Shown here in pieces: positions 34,241 through 42,933 of a stretch of DNA of 64,000 bases; positions within the stretch are counted from its first letter, which is position 1; each line of letters starts with the position of its first letter. The DNA lies in contig CBFHWU010000027.1 of assembly GCA_965659665.1 (NCBI GenBank), forward strand, positions 144,240-208,239, written 5' to 3'. The notes beneath the pieces were generated by a model, which saw only the letters and a program-made list of their open reading frames with translations, searched no databases and was not told the origin of the DNA. The translations under genes were made by a program, and so were the position numbers. The DNA is from CBFHWU01 sp965659665. Lineage in GTDB: Bacteria > Bacteroidota > Bacteroidia > Flavobacteriales > Flavobacteriaceae.

Positions 34241-37162
34241 TTAGAAGTTAATATTAAATCCAAAAGCAACCACCCTTGATCTAGGATAGAAGTTACTATC
34301 AATTCCCCCAGTAATTTCAGGATCAATCCCATCGTAATTAGTTACCACAAGGACATTATCTGCGGTTATATAAAATCTAAGAGGATTTTCTCCAAAAAAG
34401 TGTTCAATGGTATACCCCAAGGTGATATTATCAATTCTGAAAAATGAAGCGTTTTGAATAAAATAATCACTTTGATTATTTTTTCCAGATAACCCGATAA
34501 ACTCAGAGTCAAGATATTCCCTATTAATATTTGATAACCTTCCTAGATTTGTAATAAGGTTTGAATAGGCGGAAGCGGCATTAGAATTGTAACTGTAATT
34601 TCCTAAACTTGCCCTTGATACAATATTTAAATCAAAGTTTTTATAATTAAAAGTAGTTGAAAGCCCCATCAAAACATCTGCGTATGGATCTTTATAAAAA
34701 TACCGATCATCGAGGTTAATTAAACCATCTCCATTAAGATCAGCATAAGCTCCTTCAATAGGTTTTCCAGCTTCATCATAAATTTGCTTATATACGAAAT
34801 AAGAAAAAGGCGCCATTCCTTCACTGTGTCTTTGAAGAGAACTGCCAAATCCTAAATCTCCGACATTTTGTTCATTTTCTAAACGAGTAATTTCATTATC
34901 GTTATAAGAAACATTGTAATTAAAGGACCAACTAAAGTCGCCAGTATCAATAATAGTACCTTTTAACTCTAATTCAATTCCTTTATTTTCCATATCTCCA
35001 ATGTTGGCATCGATGGTTGTGCCGAAATTAGTAAATGGATCTACCACTGCTGTAGCGATTAAGTCGTTAGTTTCTTTAATGTATGCATTTACTGAACCGC
35101 TTAAATCGATTTCTGCAAATCTGAAATCAAGACCTGCGTTATAGGTTTTTCCAACTTCCCAGCGTAAGTTTTTGTTAATTGGTGCTGGGCGAAATGTTTG
35201 ATAAAAGGAATTACCAAACCCATACCTTCCTGCATTTGTACTTGATTGGTAGCGCGTAAGAAAATTATAATCTCCTAAACCGTTGACATTACCAATTTCC
35301 CCAAATCCTAACCGAAGTTTAAATTCACTAAATAGGTTATCTACACCGAAAGATTCATTGTGTAGATTCCAAGCTAAGGCTACAGACTCAAATTGTCCCC
35401 ATCTGTCATCTTCAGGTAATTTTGAAGAAGCATCTGCACGTAGAGTAGCAGTAACCAAGTACTTGTCTTTGATATTAATATTCGCTCTACCAAAATATGA
35501 TAATAATACATTTTTGGAACGATCAATAAAAGATTCTCTGATTGAAGTATCGGTATTAACAGAACCATCTGGGTTTAAAAACTCTGTATAGTTTGAAGAA
35601 GAATCATCATATTCGAAACTTTGGTAAGAGTAACCGGCCGTTAGGTTTATGTTGGTGTTTTTGAGTTCTTTGGCATAATTGAAATAAGCATCAAAAAGTA
35701 AATTGGTAACTTCATTAGCATAATCACTTTCGCTACCATTAAAACCATCTGCATCATCAGGCAAATTAGGATCAACCAATGTAAATCCATCACTATTAGA
35801 ACGATCAAAACCTCCATTAATGGTTCCTGTTAATCCATCCATAGGAGTTGACCAATCAATTTTTATATTACTAATTAAACGCTCAACACTAGATTCATCA
35901 TCTTTTAAATCTAATAATGCCATGGGGTTTACAGGAGATAGGGAAAGTTTTGTTCCATCACTATCCAGCCAAGTATAATAACCACCATAGGGAGAGGCTG
36001 GATCATAAATAGGCTTAGTTGGATCAAAATGAATAGCAGATGCAATGGCACCACGATCTGCAAAATCATTATCCGTTTGGAATCCTCGTGCATTTAAGTT
36101 AATTCTTAAATTGTCTTCAAAAAAACTAGGAGAATAACTAATTGATGCCGTAAGCCTTTCAAAATTATCATTCTTTAAGATTCCGTCTTGGTTGGTATGT
36201 CCTAAAGAGGCCCTGAACGGAGCATTAAATAAACTTCCAGAAGCGGAAAAACTATTATCTGTAGCCATCGCTGGGCTGTAAATTTCTTTTTGCCAATCTG
36301 TATTGGCATTTCCCAATCTTGAAATGAGTTCTGCATCTTGTGTTTGATTAATGATCGTTTGCATTTGACTTGCGCTCAATACGTCTATATAATTAACAGG
36401 AGTATACACAGATGTTCTTGCATTAAAGCTGAAACTAAATTCACCAGAGGAACCTTTTTTGGTAGAAATCAAAACAACTCCATTGGCTGCTCGAGAGCCG
36501 TAAATTGCTGTTGCTGAAGCATCTTTAAGAATACTAATGGCTTCGATATCGTTTGGATTTATGACGTTGAGGGGATTTCTTGAACCACCAACTCCTTCAG
36601 AGTCTAATGGAATTCCATCAACCACATAAAGTGGGTTAGATTCAAGATTAAGTGAACCAATACCACGAATGAGAACATTAGCCCCTTCGCCAGGACCACC
36701 ACTGTTGGAGACAATCGATACCCCCGCAACCTTACCTTGAATAAGTTGTTGAGCGGACACTACAGATCCTTTTTTGAAATCCTTGCTAGTAACTAAGTCT
36801 ACTGCACCAGTGAGGTCTTTTTTAAGTACAGTTCCATACCCAATCAAAACTACTTCATCCAGGCTCGAAACAGATTCAGTGAGTATTACATTTAATGATG
36901 TACTATTAACCACAAATGATTGTGTTTCCAATCCAATATAAGAAAATATCAAAACTTGATTATTTTCAGCTTGAATTTGGTAACGACCATCAAAGTCTGT
37001 TGAAGTTCCTCTACTTGTTCCTTCCACAATTACACTTACGGAGGGAAGAGGATTTCCTCTTTCATCCGTGACAACACCTTGGACTATTATTTGTTGGGCC
37101 CACACAAAAGCTGAGCATCCCAACAACAGACCGAGTGTCACTAAGAATGTTAATTTTCTCAT
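34241..37162 (-). CDS. SusC-family TonB-linked glycan transporter
   Basis: A 973-residue TonB-dependent transporter. A signal peptide (cut near VWAQQ, residue 23) is followed by a carboxypeptidase-regulatory-like domain (VQGVVTDERGNPLPSVSVIVEG), a plug with LIRGIGSLNLESNPLYVVDGIP and KDASATAIYGSRAANGVVLI, and a beta-barrel that ends VVAFGFNINF. It imports malto-oligosaccharides with its SusD lid, powered by TonB-ExbBD. It is the first gene of the minus-strand arm; the LacI-type palindrome at 37315-37330 is 150 bp upstream. Confidence 0.95.
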   Translation of the reverse strand: MRKLTFLVTLGLLLGCSAFVWAQQIIVQGVVTDERGNPLPSVSVIVEGTSRGTSTDFDGRYQIQAENNQVLIFSYIGLETQSFVVNSTSLNVILTESVSSLDEVVLIGYGTVLKKDLTGAVDLVTSKDFKKGSVVSAQQLIQGKVAGVSIVSNSGGPGEGANVLIRGIGSLNLESNPLYVVDGIPLDSEGVGGSRNPLNVINPNDIEAISILKDASATAIYGSRAANGVVLISTKKGSSGEFSFSFNARTSVYTPVNYIDVLSASQMQTIINQTQDAELISRLGNANTDWQKEIYSPAMATDNSFSASGSLFNAPFRASLGHTNQDGILKNDNFERLTASISYSPSFFEDNLRINLNARGFQTDNDFADRGAIASAIHFDPTKPIYDPASPYGGYYTWLDSDGTKLSLSPVNPMALLDLKDDESSVERLISNIKIDWSTPMDGLTGTINGGFDRSNSDGFTLVDPNLPDDADGFNGSESDYANEVTNLLFDAYFNYAKELKNTNINLTAGYSYQSFEYDDSSSNYTEFLNPDGSVNTDTSIRESFIDRSKNVLLSYFGRANINIKDKYLVTATLRADASSKLPEDDRWGQFESVALAWNLHNESFGVDNLFSEFKLRLGFGEIGNVNGLGDYNFLTRYQSSTNAGRYGFGNSFYQTFRPAPINKNLRWEVGKTYNAGLDFRFAEIDLSGSVNAYIKETNDLIATAVVDPFTNFGTTIDANIGDMENKGIELELKGTIIDTGDFSWSFNYNVSYNDNEITRLENEQNVGDLGFGSSLQRHSEGMAPFSYFVYKQIYDEAGKPIEGAYADLNGDGLINLDDRYFYKDPYADVLMGLSTTFNYKNFDLNIVSRASLGNYSYNSNAASAYSNLITNLGRLSNINREYLDSEFIGLSGKNNQSDYFIQNASFFRIDNITLGYTIEHFFGENPLRFYITADNVLVVTNYDGIDPEITGGIDSNFYPRSRVVAFGFNINF

Positions 37163-37314
37163 AAGTTGATAAGTTGTTTTAATAATGATTTAAATTTCGT
37201 TTTTCGTTGATAAATAAATGGTTAAAAATTCTATAGTAAATAAACATACTCTTCTCTTTACCGAAGCTAAGAAATATCAATGTTCTAAAGAAGTAAGATC
37301 TGAGGAAAAAAAGA

Positions 37315-37347
37315 ACGAAAACGTTTTCGTAATTCACGAAATCGTTT
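37315..37347. promoter_or_regulatory. LacI-family operator: 16-bp perfect palindrome plus a second imperfect site
   Basis: ACGAAAACGTTTTCGT at 37315-37330 is a perfect palindrome with central CG, the classic LacI/GalR operator design. A related site ACGAAATCGTTT follows at 37336-37347 (centres about 19 bp apart). Both lie between divergent susC and lacI, so the upstream LacI-type protein would control both arms, as maltose regulators do. Confidence 0.75.
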
Positions 37348-37424
37348 GAGTGTTGATAACTTTATTATTCATAATAATATAGTGTATAAATTTATAAAAA
37401 TACAATTAATTTATCTAATAATTG

Positions 37425-37432
37425 TACTTTTG
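37425..37432 (+). promoter_or_regulatory. -7 promoter element for the LacI-family gene
   Basis: TACTTTTG fits TAnnTTTG, seven bases before the ATG at 37440, giving a very short or absent leader. The operator lies 78-110 bp upstream of it. Confidence 0.42.
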
Positions 37433-37439
37433 ATAAATC

Positions 37440-38477
37440 ATGAAACAGAAAATAACATTAAAGCATATCGCTAGAGAATTTGGCGTTTCCATATCGACCG
37501 TTTCAAAAGCATTAAAAGACAGTAAAGAAATTGGAGAAGATACTCGGAAAAGAATTCAGGCTTTTGCAAAATATTACAATTATCGTCCAAACAATATTGC
37601 ATTGAGCTTAAAAAATCGAAAAACCAAAACAATTGGGGTTATTATTCCTGAAGTTGTCCATCATTTTTTTGCTAAGATTGTAAATGGTATTGAGAAAGTC
37701 GCTCGCAAAAATGGATATAATGTTGTAGTGGCCCTTTCTAATGAGTCTTTTGAAAAAGAAGTCATCAATATGGAAACATTAGCCGATAGTTTGATCGATG
37801 GATTTATTATTTCCCTATCAAAAGAGACTTTAAGGCTTCAAGATTTTCATCATCTCCATGAAACAATAGATCAAGGAATGCCTGTAGTAATGTTTGATCG
37901 GGTCTCTAATGAAGTGAATTGTGATAAAGTAATTATCGATGATGTGGAAGGGGCCTATTTGGCTACGCAATTTTTAATTGATTCTGGAAGAACACATATC
38001 CTATTATTAACAACCGAAGATTATGTTAATGTTGGAAAACTTCGCACTCAAGGGTATATTAAAGCTATTCAGGAAAATCAGATTTTTTTAGATAGTGAAT
38101 TAATTATTAAGACTGTAGATACACATATTTCAGATATTATTATGCCTGAACTTGAAAAAGAATTAAAGTCTATTTTAAAAAAGAGACCAGAAATTAATGC
38201 AATATTTGCGGTAAATGAAATTTATGCAGCAGCAGCCCTTCGTGTTTTAAGAAAATTAGAAATTTTAGTCCCTCAACAAGTTTCCATAATATGCTTTACA
38301 GACGGAACAATCTCAAGATATTCCAGTCCTACGTTGAGTACCGTAAGCCAACATGGGGAGCAAATGGGTATGGAGGCCGCTCGTTTATTGATCAATCGAC
38401 TATCTATGGAGCATCACTCAGAATCCTCTGTAACCAAAGTTATCAATTGTACTTTAATTGATCGAGAATCAACTTAG
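37440..38477 (+). CDS. LacI-family transcriptional regulator of the maltodextrin locus
   Basis: A 345-residue regulator. The N-terminal helix-turn-helix (ITLKHIAREFGVSISTVSKALKD) is followed by the hinge helix NIALSLKNRKTKTIGVI and a periplasmic-binding-protein-like sensor domain with PVVMFDRV and FTDGTISRYSSPTLSTV. It is divergent from susC and begins the plus-strand arm MFS-pgmB-GH65-GH13-GH13, with the operator palindromes in between. The effector is probably maltose or a phosphorylated sugar; this is by context. Confidence 0.93.
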   Translation: MKQKITLKHIAREFGVSISTVSKALKDSKEIGEDTRKRIQAFAKYYNYRPNNIALSLKNRKTKTIGVIIPEVVHHFFAKIVNGIEKVARKNGYNVVVALSNESFEKEVINMETLADSLIDGFIISLSKETLRLQDFHHLHETIDQGMPVVMFDRVSNEVNCDKVIIDDVEGAYLATQFLIDSGRTHILLLTTEDYVNVGKLRTQGYIKAIQENQIFLDSELIIKTVDTHISDIIMPELEKELKSILKKRPEINAIFAVNEIYAAAALRVLRKLEILVPQQVSIICFTDGTISRYSSPTLSTVSQHGEQMGMEAARLLINRLSMEHHSESSVTKVINCTLIDREST

Positions 38478-38591
38478 ACGTTGTATTTTAATAAAATATT
38501 CCATTACTTTGTAACATCAGAACTATAAATATACTCTCTCTAATAGTTTTGATGAGTCGAATGGCTTATCATAATTTAAATATTATAAATT

Positions 38592-39962
38592 ATGAACAAG
38601 CAGAAGTTAGCATTTTGGGATATCTGGAACATGAGTTTTGGCTTCTTGGGCATCCAGTTTGGTTTTGCCCTTCAAGGCGGATTTATGTCCCGAATTTTTC
38701 AAACCCTTGGGGCAACAAAAGACGAAATACCATTACTTTGGATTGCAGCCCCATTAACTGGGCTTTTGGTTCAGCCTATAGTTGGATATCTTAGTGATCG
38801 TACTTGGCACAGCCGATTAGGAAGAAGAAAACCTTATTTTTTGATAGGGGCAATATTAAGCTCAATTGCTTTGTTTTTTGTTCCTCATTCCCCTACATTA
38901 TGGATTGCTGTTGGATGCTTATGGATTTTGGATGCTTCCATCAATATCAGTATGGAGCCCTTTCGAGCCTTGGTAGCCGACAAGCTACCAGAATCTCAAC
39001 GATCCTATGGATTTGTGACTCAAACATTAATCATTGGTATAGGCACATGGGTTGCAAGTAATCTACCTTGGATGATATCTAAGTTAGGTGTAAGTGATGC
39101 TGCTGAACCGGGGGTGGTTCCTATGTCAGTAAAAGTAGCATTTGCGATTGGTGCGTTTGTATTTTTGATTAGCATATTATACACCATTTTTACAACAAAA
39201 GAATATCCTCCAAAAAATATTGAATCGTTCCGAAAAACAAATAAAAAATCAATTCGTTCAGCCTTAACAGAAATAGGGCATAATGTAATAACGATGCCTA
39301 CAACTATGTTAAAACTAGGAGTTATTCAGTTTTTTAGTTGGTTTGCTTTTTTTACAATGTGGAGTTTAGCTAACCCAGCACTTACTGAACACATCTATCA
39401 CGCACCAGTTCCGATAGAAACTGAATTTGACTTTACCAATAATAAGGAAGCTTTAAATTTTGAAATACAAAATACTGCCTTTCAAAAAGCATCAAACTTG
39501 GTTGGATCTAATATGGGTGTTTATGGTTTATCTTCTATGGTATTCGCCTTGTTTCTGACCATGTACACGTCAAAAAAATCCATTAATAGAAAAATGGTTC
39601 ACATGAGTTCATTAGTTTTAGGAGGGATAGGTTTTATCATGATGTATTTCGTCCCAAATCCAAATATTTTGTGGCTTTGGTTTGTATTGGTAGGAATTTC
39701 ATGGGGAAGTATATTGTCTATGCCTTATGCCATGCTTTCAAGTACAGTTGACCCTAAAAAAATGGGGATTACTATGGGAATCTTCAATATGTTTATTGTG
39801 ATTCCTCAAATTATAGCGTCTCTAGGGGGCGTAAACTTTAGCTATCAATTATTAGGAGACGCCCCCATATATGCTATGATAGTAGCAGGGATTTCATTAC
39901 TTACAGGCGCCTTAAGTACTTTATTAATAACCGACAAAAAAGTAATTCGTTATCAAAACTAA
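38592..39962 (+). CDS. MFS sugar transporter (SLC45/SusT-like)
   Basis: A 456-residue protein with 12 predicted TM helices and the MFS loop motif GYLSDRTWHSRLGRRKPY after TM2. The family is the glycoside-pentoside-type SLC45-like carriers found with maltose phosphorylase in Flavobacteriia. It would move maltose from periplasm to cytosol for the GH65 phosphorylase. It lies 114 bp after lacI. Its stop TAA (39960-39962) overlaps the probable start region of pgmB. Confidence 0.9.
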   Translation: MNKQKLAFWDIWNMSFGFLGIQFGFALQGGFMSRIFQTLGATKDEIPLLWIAAPLTGLLVQPIVGYLSDRTWHSRLGRRKPYFLIGAILSSIALFFVPHSPTLWIAVGCLWILDASINISMEPFRALVADKLPESQRSYGFVTQTLIIGIGTWVASNLPWMISKLGVSDAAEPGVVPMSVKVAFAIGAFVFLISILYTIFTTKEYPPKNIESFRKTNKKSIRSALTEIGHNVITMPTTMLKLGVIQFFSWFAFFTMWSLANPALTEHIYHAPVPIETEFDFTNNKEALNFEIQNTAFQKASNLVGSNMGVYGLSSMVFALFLTMYTSKKSINRKMVHMSSLVLGGIGFIMMYFVPNPNILWLWFVLVGISWGSILSMPYAMLSSTVDPKKMGITMGIFNMFIVIPQIIASLGGVNFSYQLLGDAPIYAMIVAGISLLTGALSTLLITDKKVIRYQN

Positions 39963-40623
39963 TTTTTTATTTTCTGCTTTTATATTTGATTTGGACGGGG
40001 TCCTTGCTGACACTGCTCGATTCCATTTTCGTGCATGGCAAAAATTAGCAGCTACATGGAACTATGAATTAACCACAAAAGATAATGACAAATTAAAGGG
40101 AGTGAGTCGAATGGATTCTATTCGAAAAATTGCTTCCTGGGCTAATATTGATGTTGCGGATGAACATTTAATAAAATTAGCCAATAAAAAAAATGAAGAA
40201 TATTTGAATTTGTGTAAAACGATTAATGAGAAGGATAATCTTCCTGGAGTTTTAAATTTTTTAGAAGAGGCTAAGCGACTAGATATTCCAGTTGCTGTGG
40301 GATCTGCAAGTAAAAACGCTTTATTTGTGTTGAACCAACTTCAAATCCTAGACTATTTTCAAGTAGTTGTCGACGGAAATATGGTACTTAAATCAAAACC
40401 AGACCCAGAAGTTTTTGTTCAGGCAGCCCGAAAAATGAAAGTGTCTCCACATCGTTGTGTAGTTTTCGAAGATGCTGAAGCAGGGGTTCAGGCAGCGAAT
40501 GCTGCACAAATGAAATCTGTAGGGATTGGTGAACAGGTGCTAAAGCAAGCCCATATACATCGTGAAAGCTTTGTTAACTTAAAAATAACTGACTTAAACA
40601 ACTTATTAGATAAAACATTTTAA
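39952..40623 (+). CDS. pgmB: Beta-phosphoglucomutase, with no canonical start codon
   Basis: A HAD-superfamily mutase close to L. lactis beta-PGM: FIFDLDGVLADTARFHFRAW holds the DxD pair (nucleophile encoded at 39988-39990), and VGSASKN, SKPDPEVF and FEDAEAGVQAA are HAD motifs II-IV. It turns beta-glucose-1-phosphate from the phosphorylase into glucose-6-phosphate. The first ordinary start codon in frame is TTG 39991, but that lies after the nucleophile codon. In-frame stops end at 39943-39945, which leaves only ATC 39952 or ATA 39982. ATC 39952 gives 223 residues, the right size. Start is therefore uncertain. Confidence 0.88.
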   Translation: MKTNFLFSAFIFDLDGVLADTARFHFRAWQKLAATWNYELTTKDNDKLKGVSRMDSIRKIASWANIDVADEHLIKLANKKNEEYLNLCKTINEKDNLPGVLNFLEEAKRLDIPVAVGSASKNALFVLNQLQILDYFQVVVDGNMVLKSKPDPEVFVQAARKMKVSPHRCVVFEDAEAGVQAANAAQMKSVGIGEQVLKQAHIHRESFVNLKITDLNNLLDKTF

Positions 40624-40629
40624 ATTAAA

Positions 40630-42933
40630 ATGAACCAAAATTATATTCAAACACATCCTTGGAAAATAATTGAAGAAGGCTTCGACCCTTCAAGAGTAGA
40701 GTCTTCAGAAAGTATTTTTAGTTTAGGAAATGGAATAATGGGGCAACGTGCTAATTTCGAAGAGCATTACTCTGGAACAACATTTCAGGGAAGTTATATT
40801 GGTGGGGTTTATTATCCTGATAAAACAAAAGTAGGCTGGTGGAAAAATGGGTATCCAGAATATTTTGCTAAAGTACTCAATGCTCCAAATTGGATTGGAA
40901 TTGATGTTAATATTTTAGGAGAAAAACTGGATCTTAACTGTTGTAAAATATTGCAATTTCGGCGCGAGCTTGATATGCAAAAAGGATTATATGTTCGACA
41001 AGCTAAATTGGAACTCATCAACGGGGCTCAAGTTAGCATAGTTGTTACTCGCTTTTTGTCATTAAAGCTCACGGAGATCGGAGCCATTCGGTATGAAGTT
41101 ACCCCTCTTAACAAAGATATGGAACTTTCTCTGCTTCCATATGTAGATGGAGAAATAAAAAATAAAGACTCAAATTGGGAAGACCCTTTTTGGAATCATT
41201 TGGGTACTTCTATTGACAACCAGAACGCTTTTTTGTTATCTCAAACAAATAAAACACACTTTGATGTATGCACGTTCATGGGCGCTCGATTATACAAAAA
41301 TAACAATTTGGTCAGTGAAGCATCTCAACCTTTTCAAAAAGACACAAAAGCAGGGCATATGTTTAAAATAAAGGCTGAAATAGGAGAGTGTATTTCACTC
41401 GTCAAAATGGGAGGTTATGTCGTTTCTACCCATCATCCTAAAGAATTATTAAAGCCTAAAGCAACGCTTTGTTTGGAGCGAGCATTTTCATTTGGATTTG
41501 ACAATTTAATGAATGAGCATATCCAAGAATGGTCCGATATATGGAAAATGTCGGATGTTGAAATTATCGGAGATCTTAAAGCCCAGCAAGGAATACGATT
41601 TAATATTTACCAACTTAATCAAACCTATTCAGGTAAAGATCCAAAATTAAATATAGGGCCCAAAGGGTTTACAGGAGAAAAATATGGTGGAAGTACCTAT
41701 TGGGATACTGAGGCATATTGCATTCCATTTTATATGGTTACCAAAAATCAGTCGGTGGCAAGAAATCTACTTGAGTACCGGTATCACCATCTTGAAAAAG
41801 CAATTGAAAATGCAGAGAAATTGGGCTTTAATGGAGGTGCTGCTTTGTATCCAATGGTGACCATCAATGGGGAAGAATGCCATAATGAATGGGAAATTAC
41901 CTTTGAGGAGATTCATCGAAATGCAGCTATTGCTTTTGCGATCTACAACTACGAACGCTACACCTCTGACACCTCTTATGTGAGAGAAATGGGTTTAGAA
42001 GTACTTATAGGTATAGCTCGATTTTGGTGCAAAAGGGTAAACTTCTCAAAAGAAAAAAATCAATTTGTGATTCTTGGAGTGACAGGTCCAAATGAATACG
42101 AAAACAATGTTAATAATAATTGGTATACAAATTACTCTGCCAAATGGTGTTTAGATTTTACCCTTCAAAAATTAGATGAAATAAAGCGTTATTCTCCAGA
42201 AGATTATTCAAGAATTCAATCTTGTGTAAAGCTCGAACAACACGAATTAGAGGATTGGAAACACATTTCTAAAAACATGTATTTTCCTTATGATAAAAAA
42301 AGAAATATTTTTTTACAACAAGATGGTTTTTTAGATAAAGAGTTTACAAAATCCTCTGAAATTAATCCCAAAGAACGCCCCATTAATCAACATTGGTCAT
42401 GGGATAAAATACTAAGATCACCCTTTATTAAACAAGCCGATGTATTACAAGGATTTTATTTTTTTGAAGAGCATTTTGAACAAATGGTTCTCCATCATCA
42501 TTTTGATTTTTATGAACCTTTTACTGTTCATGAATCTTCACTTTCGCCCTGTATTCATGCTATTTTAGCTGCCAAACTTGATCGTATGGATCAGGCGTAT
42601 GAGTTTTATTTGAGAACCTCTCGTCTGGATCTTGACGATTACAATGCAGAGGTTCATGAAGGTCTGCATATTACTTCAATGGCAGGAACTTGGATGAGTA
42701 TTATTGAAGGATTTGGGGGGATGCGCATAAAAAATAATAGACTTTATTTTGAACCAAGAATTCCTCAACAATGGAATTCGTATTCGTTTAAAATAAATTT
42801 TAGAAATCAAATAGTAAAAATCAATGTTAACCATAATGGTGTATCCTTTGAATTGGAAGCAAACGCGCCATTAACTGTTCAAGTATTCGATGAATTAATA
42901 GAAATAAAAACAAGAAATAGAATAGCAATATGA
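40630..42933 (+). CDS. GH65 maltose phosphorylase
   Basis: A 767-residue GH65 enzyme. The N-terminal super-sandwich has SLGNGIMGQRANFEEHYSG, the (alpha/alpha)6 barrel has GGSTYWDTEAYCIPFY, and the general acid Glu is in VTGPNEYENNVNNNWY near residue 487. Maltose phosphorylase splits maltose with inorganic phosphate to glucose and beta-glucose-1-phosphate. The adjacent pgmB, 6 bp upstream, is the usual metabolic partner and argues for a phosphorylase rather than a trehalase. No signal peptide, so cytosolic. Trehalose or kojibiose as substrate cannot be excluded. Confidence 0.93.
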   Translation: MNQNYIQTHPWKIIEEGFDPSRVESSESIFSLGNGIMGQRANFEEHYSGTTFQGSYIGGVYYPDKTKVGWWKNGYPEYFAKVLNAPNWIGIDVNILGEKLDLNCCKILQFRRELDMQKGLYVRQAKLELINGAQVSIVVTRFLSLKLTEIGAIRYEVTPLNKDMELSLLPYVDGEIKNKDSNWEDPFWNHLGTSIDNQNAFLLSQTNKTHFDVCTFMGARLYKNNNLVSEASQPFQKDTKAGHMFKIKAEIGECISLVKMGGYVVSTHHPKELLKPKATLCLERAFSFGFDNLMNEHIQEWSDIWKMSDVEIIGDLKAQQGIRFNIYQLNQTYSGKDPKLNIGPKGFTGEKYGGSTYWDTEAYCIPFYMVTKNQSVARNLLEYRYHHLEKAIENAEKLGFNGGAALYPMVTINGEECHNEWEITFEEIHRNAAIAFAIYNYERYTSDTSYVREMGLEVLIGIARFWCKRVNFSKEKNQFVILGVTGPNEYENNVNNNWYTNYSAKWCLDFTLQKLDEIKRYSPEDYSRIQSCVKLEQHELEDWKHISKNMYFPYDKKRNIFLQQDGFLDKEFTKSSEINPKERPINQHWSWDKILRSPFIKQADVLQGFYFFEEHFEQMVLHHHFDFYEPFTVHESSLSPCIHAILAAKLDRMDQAYEFYLRTSRLDLDDYNAEVHEGLHITSMAGTWMSIIEGFGGMRIKNNRLYFEPRIPQQWNSYSFKINFRNQIVKINVNHNGVSFELEANAPLTVQVFDELIEIKTRNRIAI

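Noticed and set aside
38592..40623. MFS-pgmB fusion protein
   Set aside because: The MFS frame ends at a clear TAA (39960-39962), and the pgmB frame has several stops within the MFS gene. A shared protein would need a frame change with no signal.
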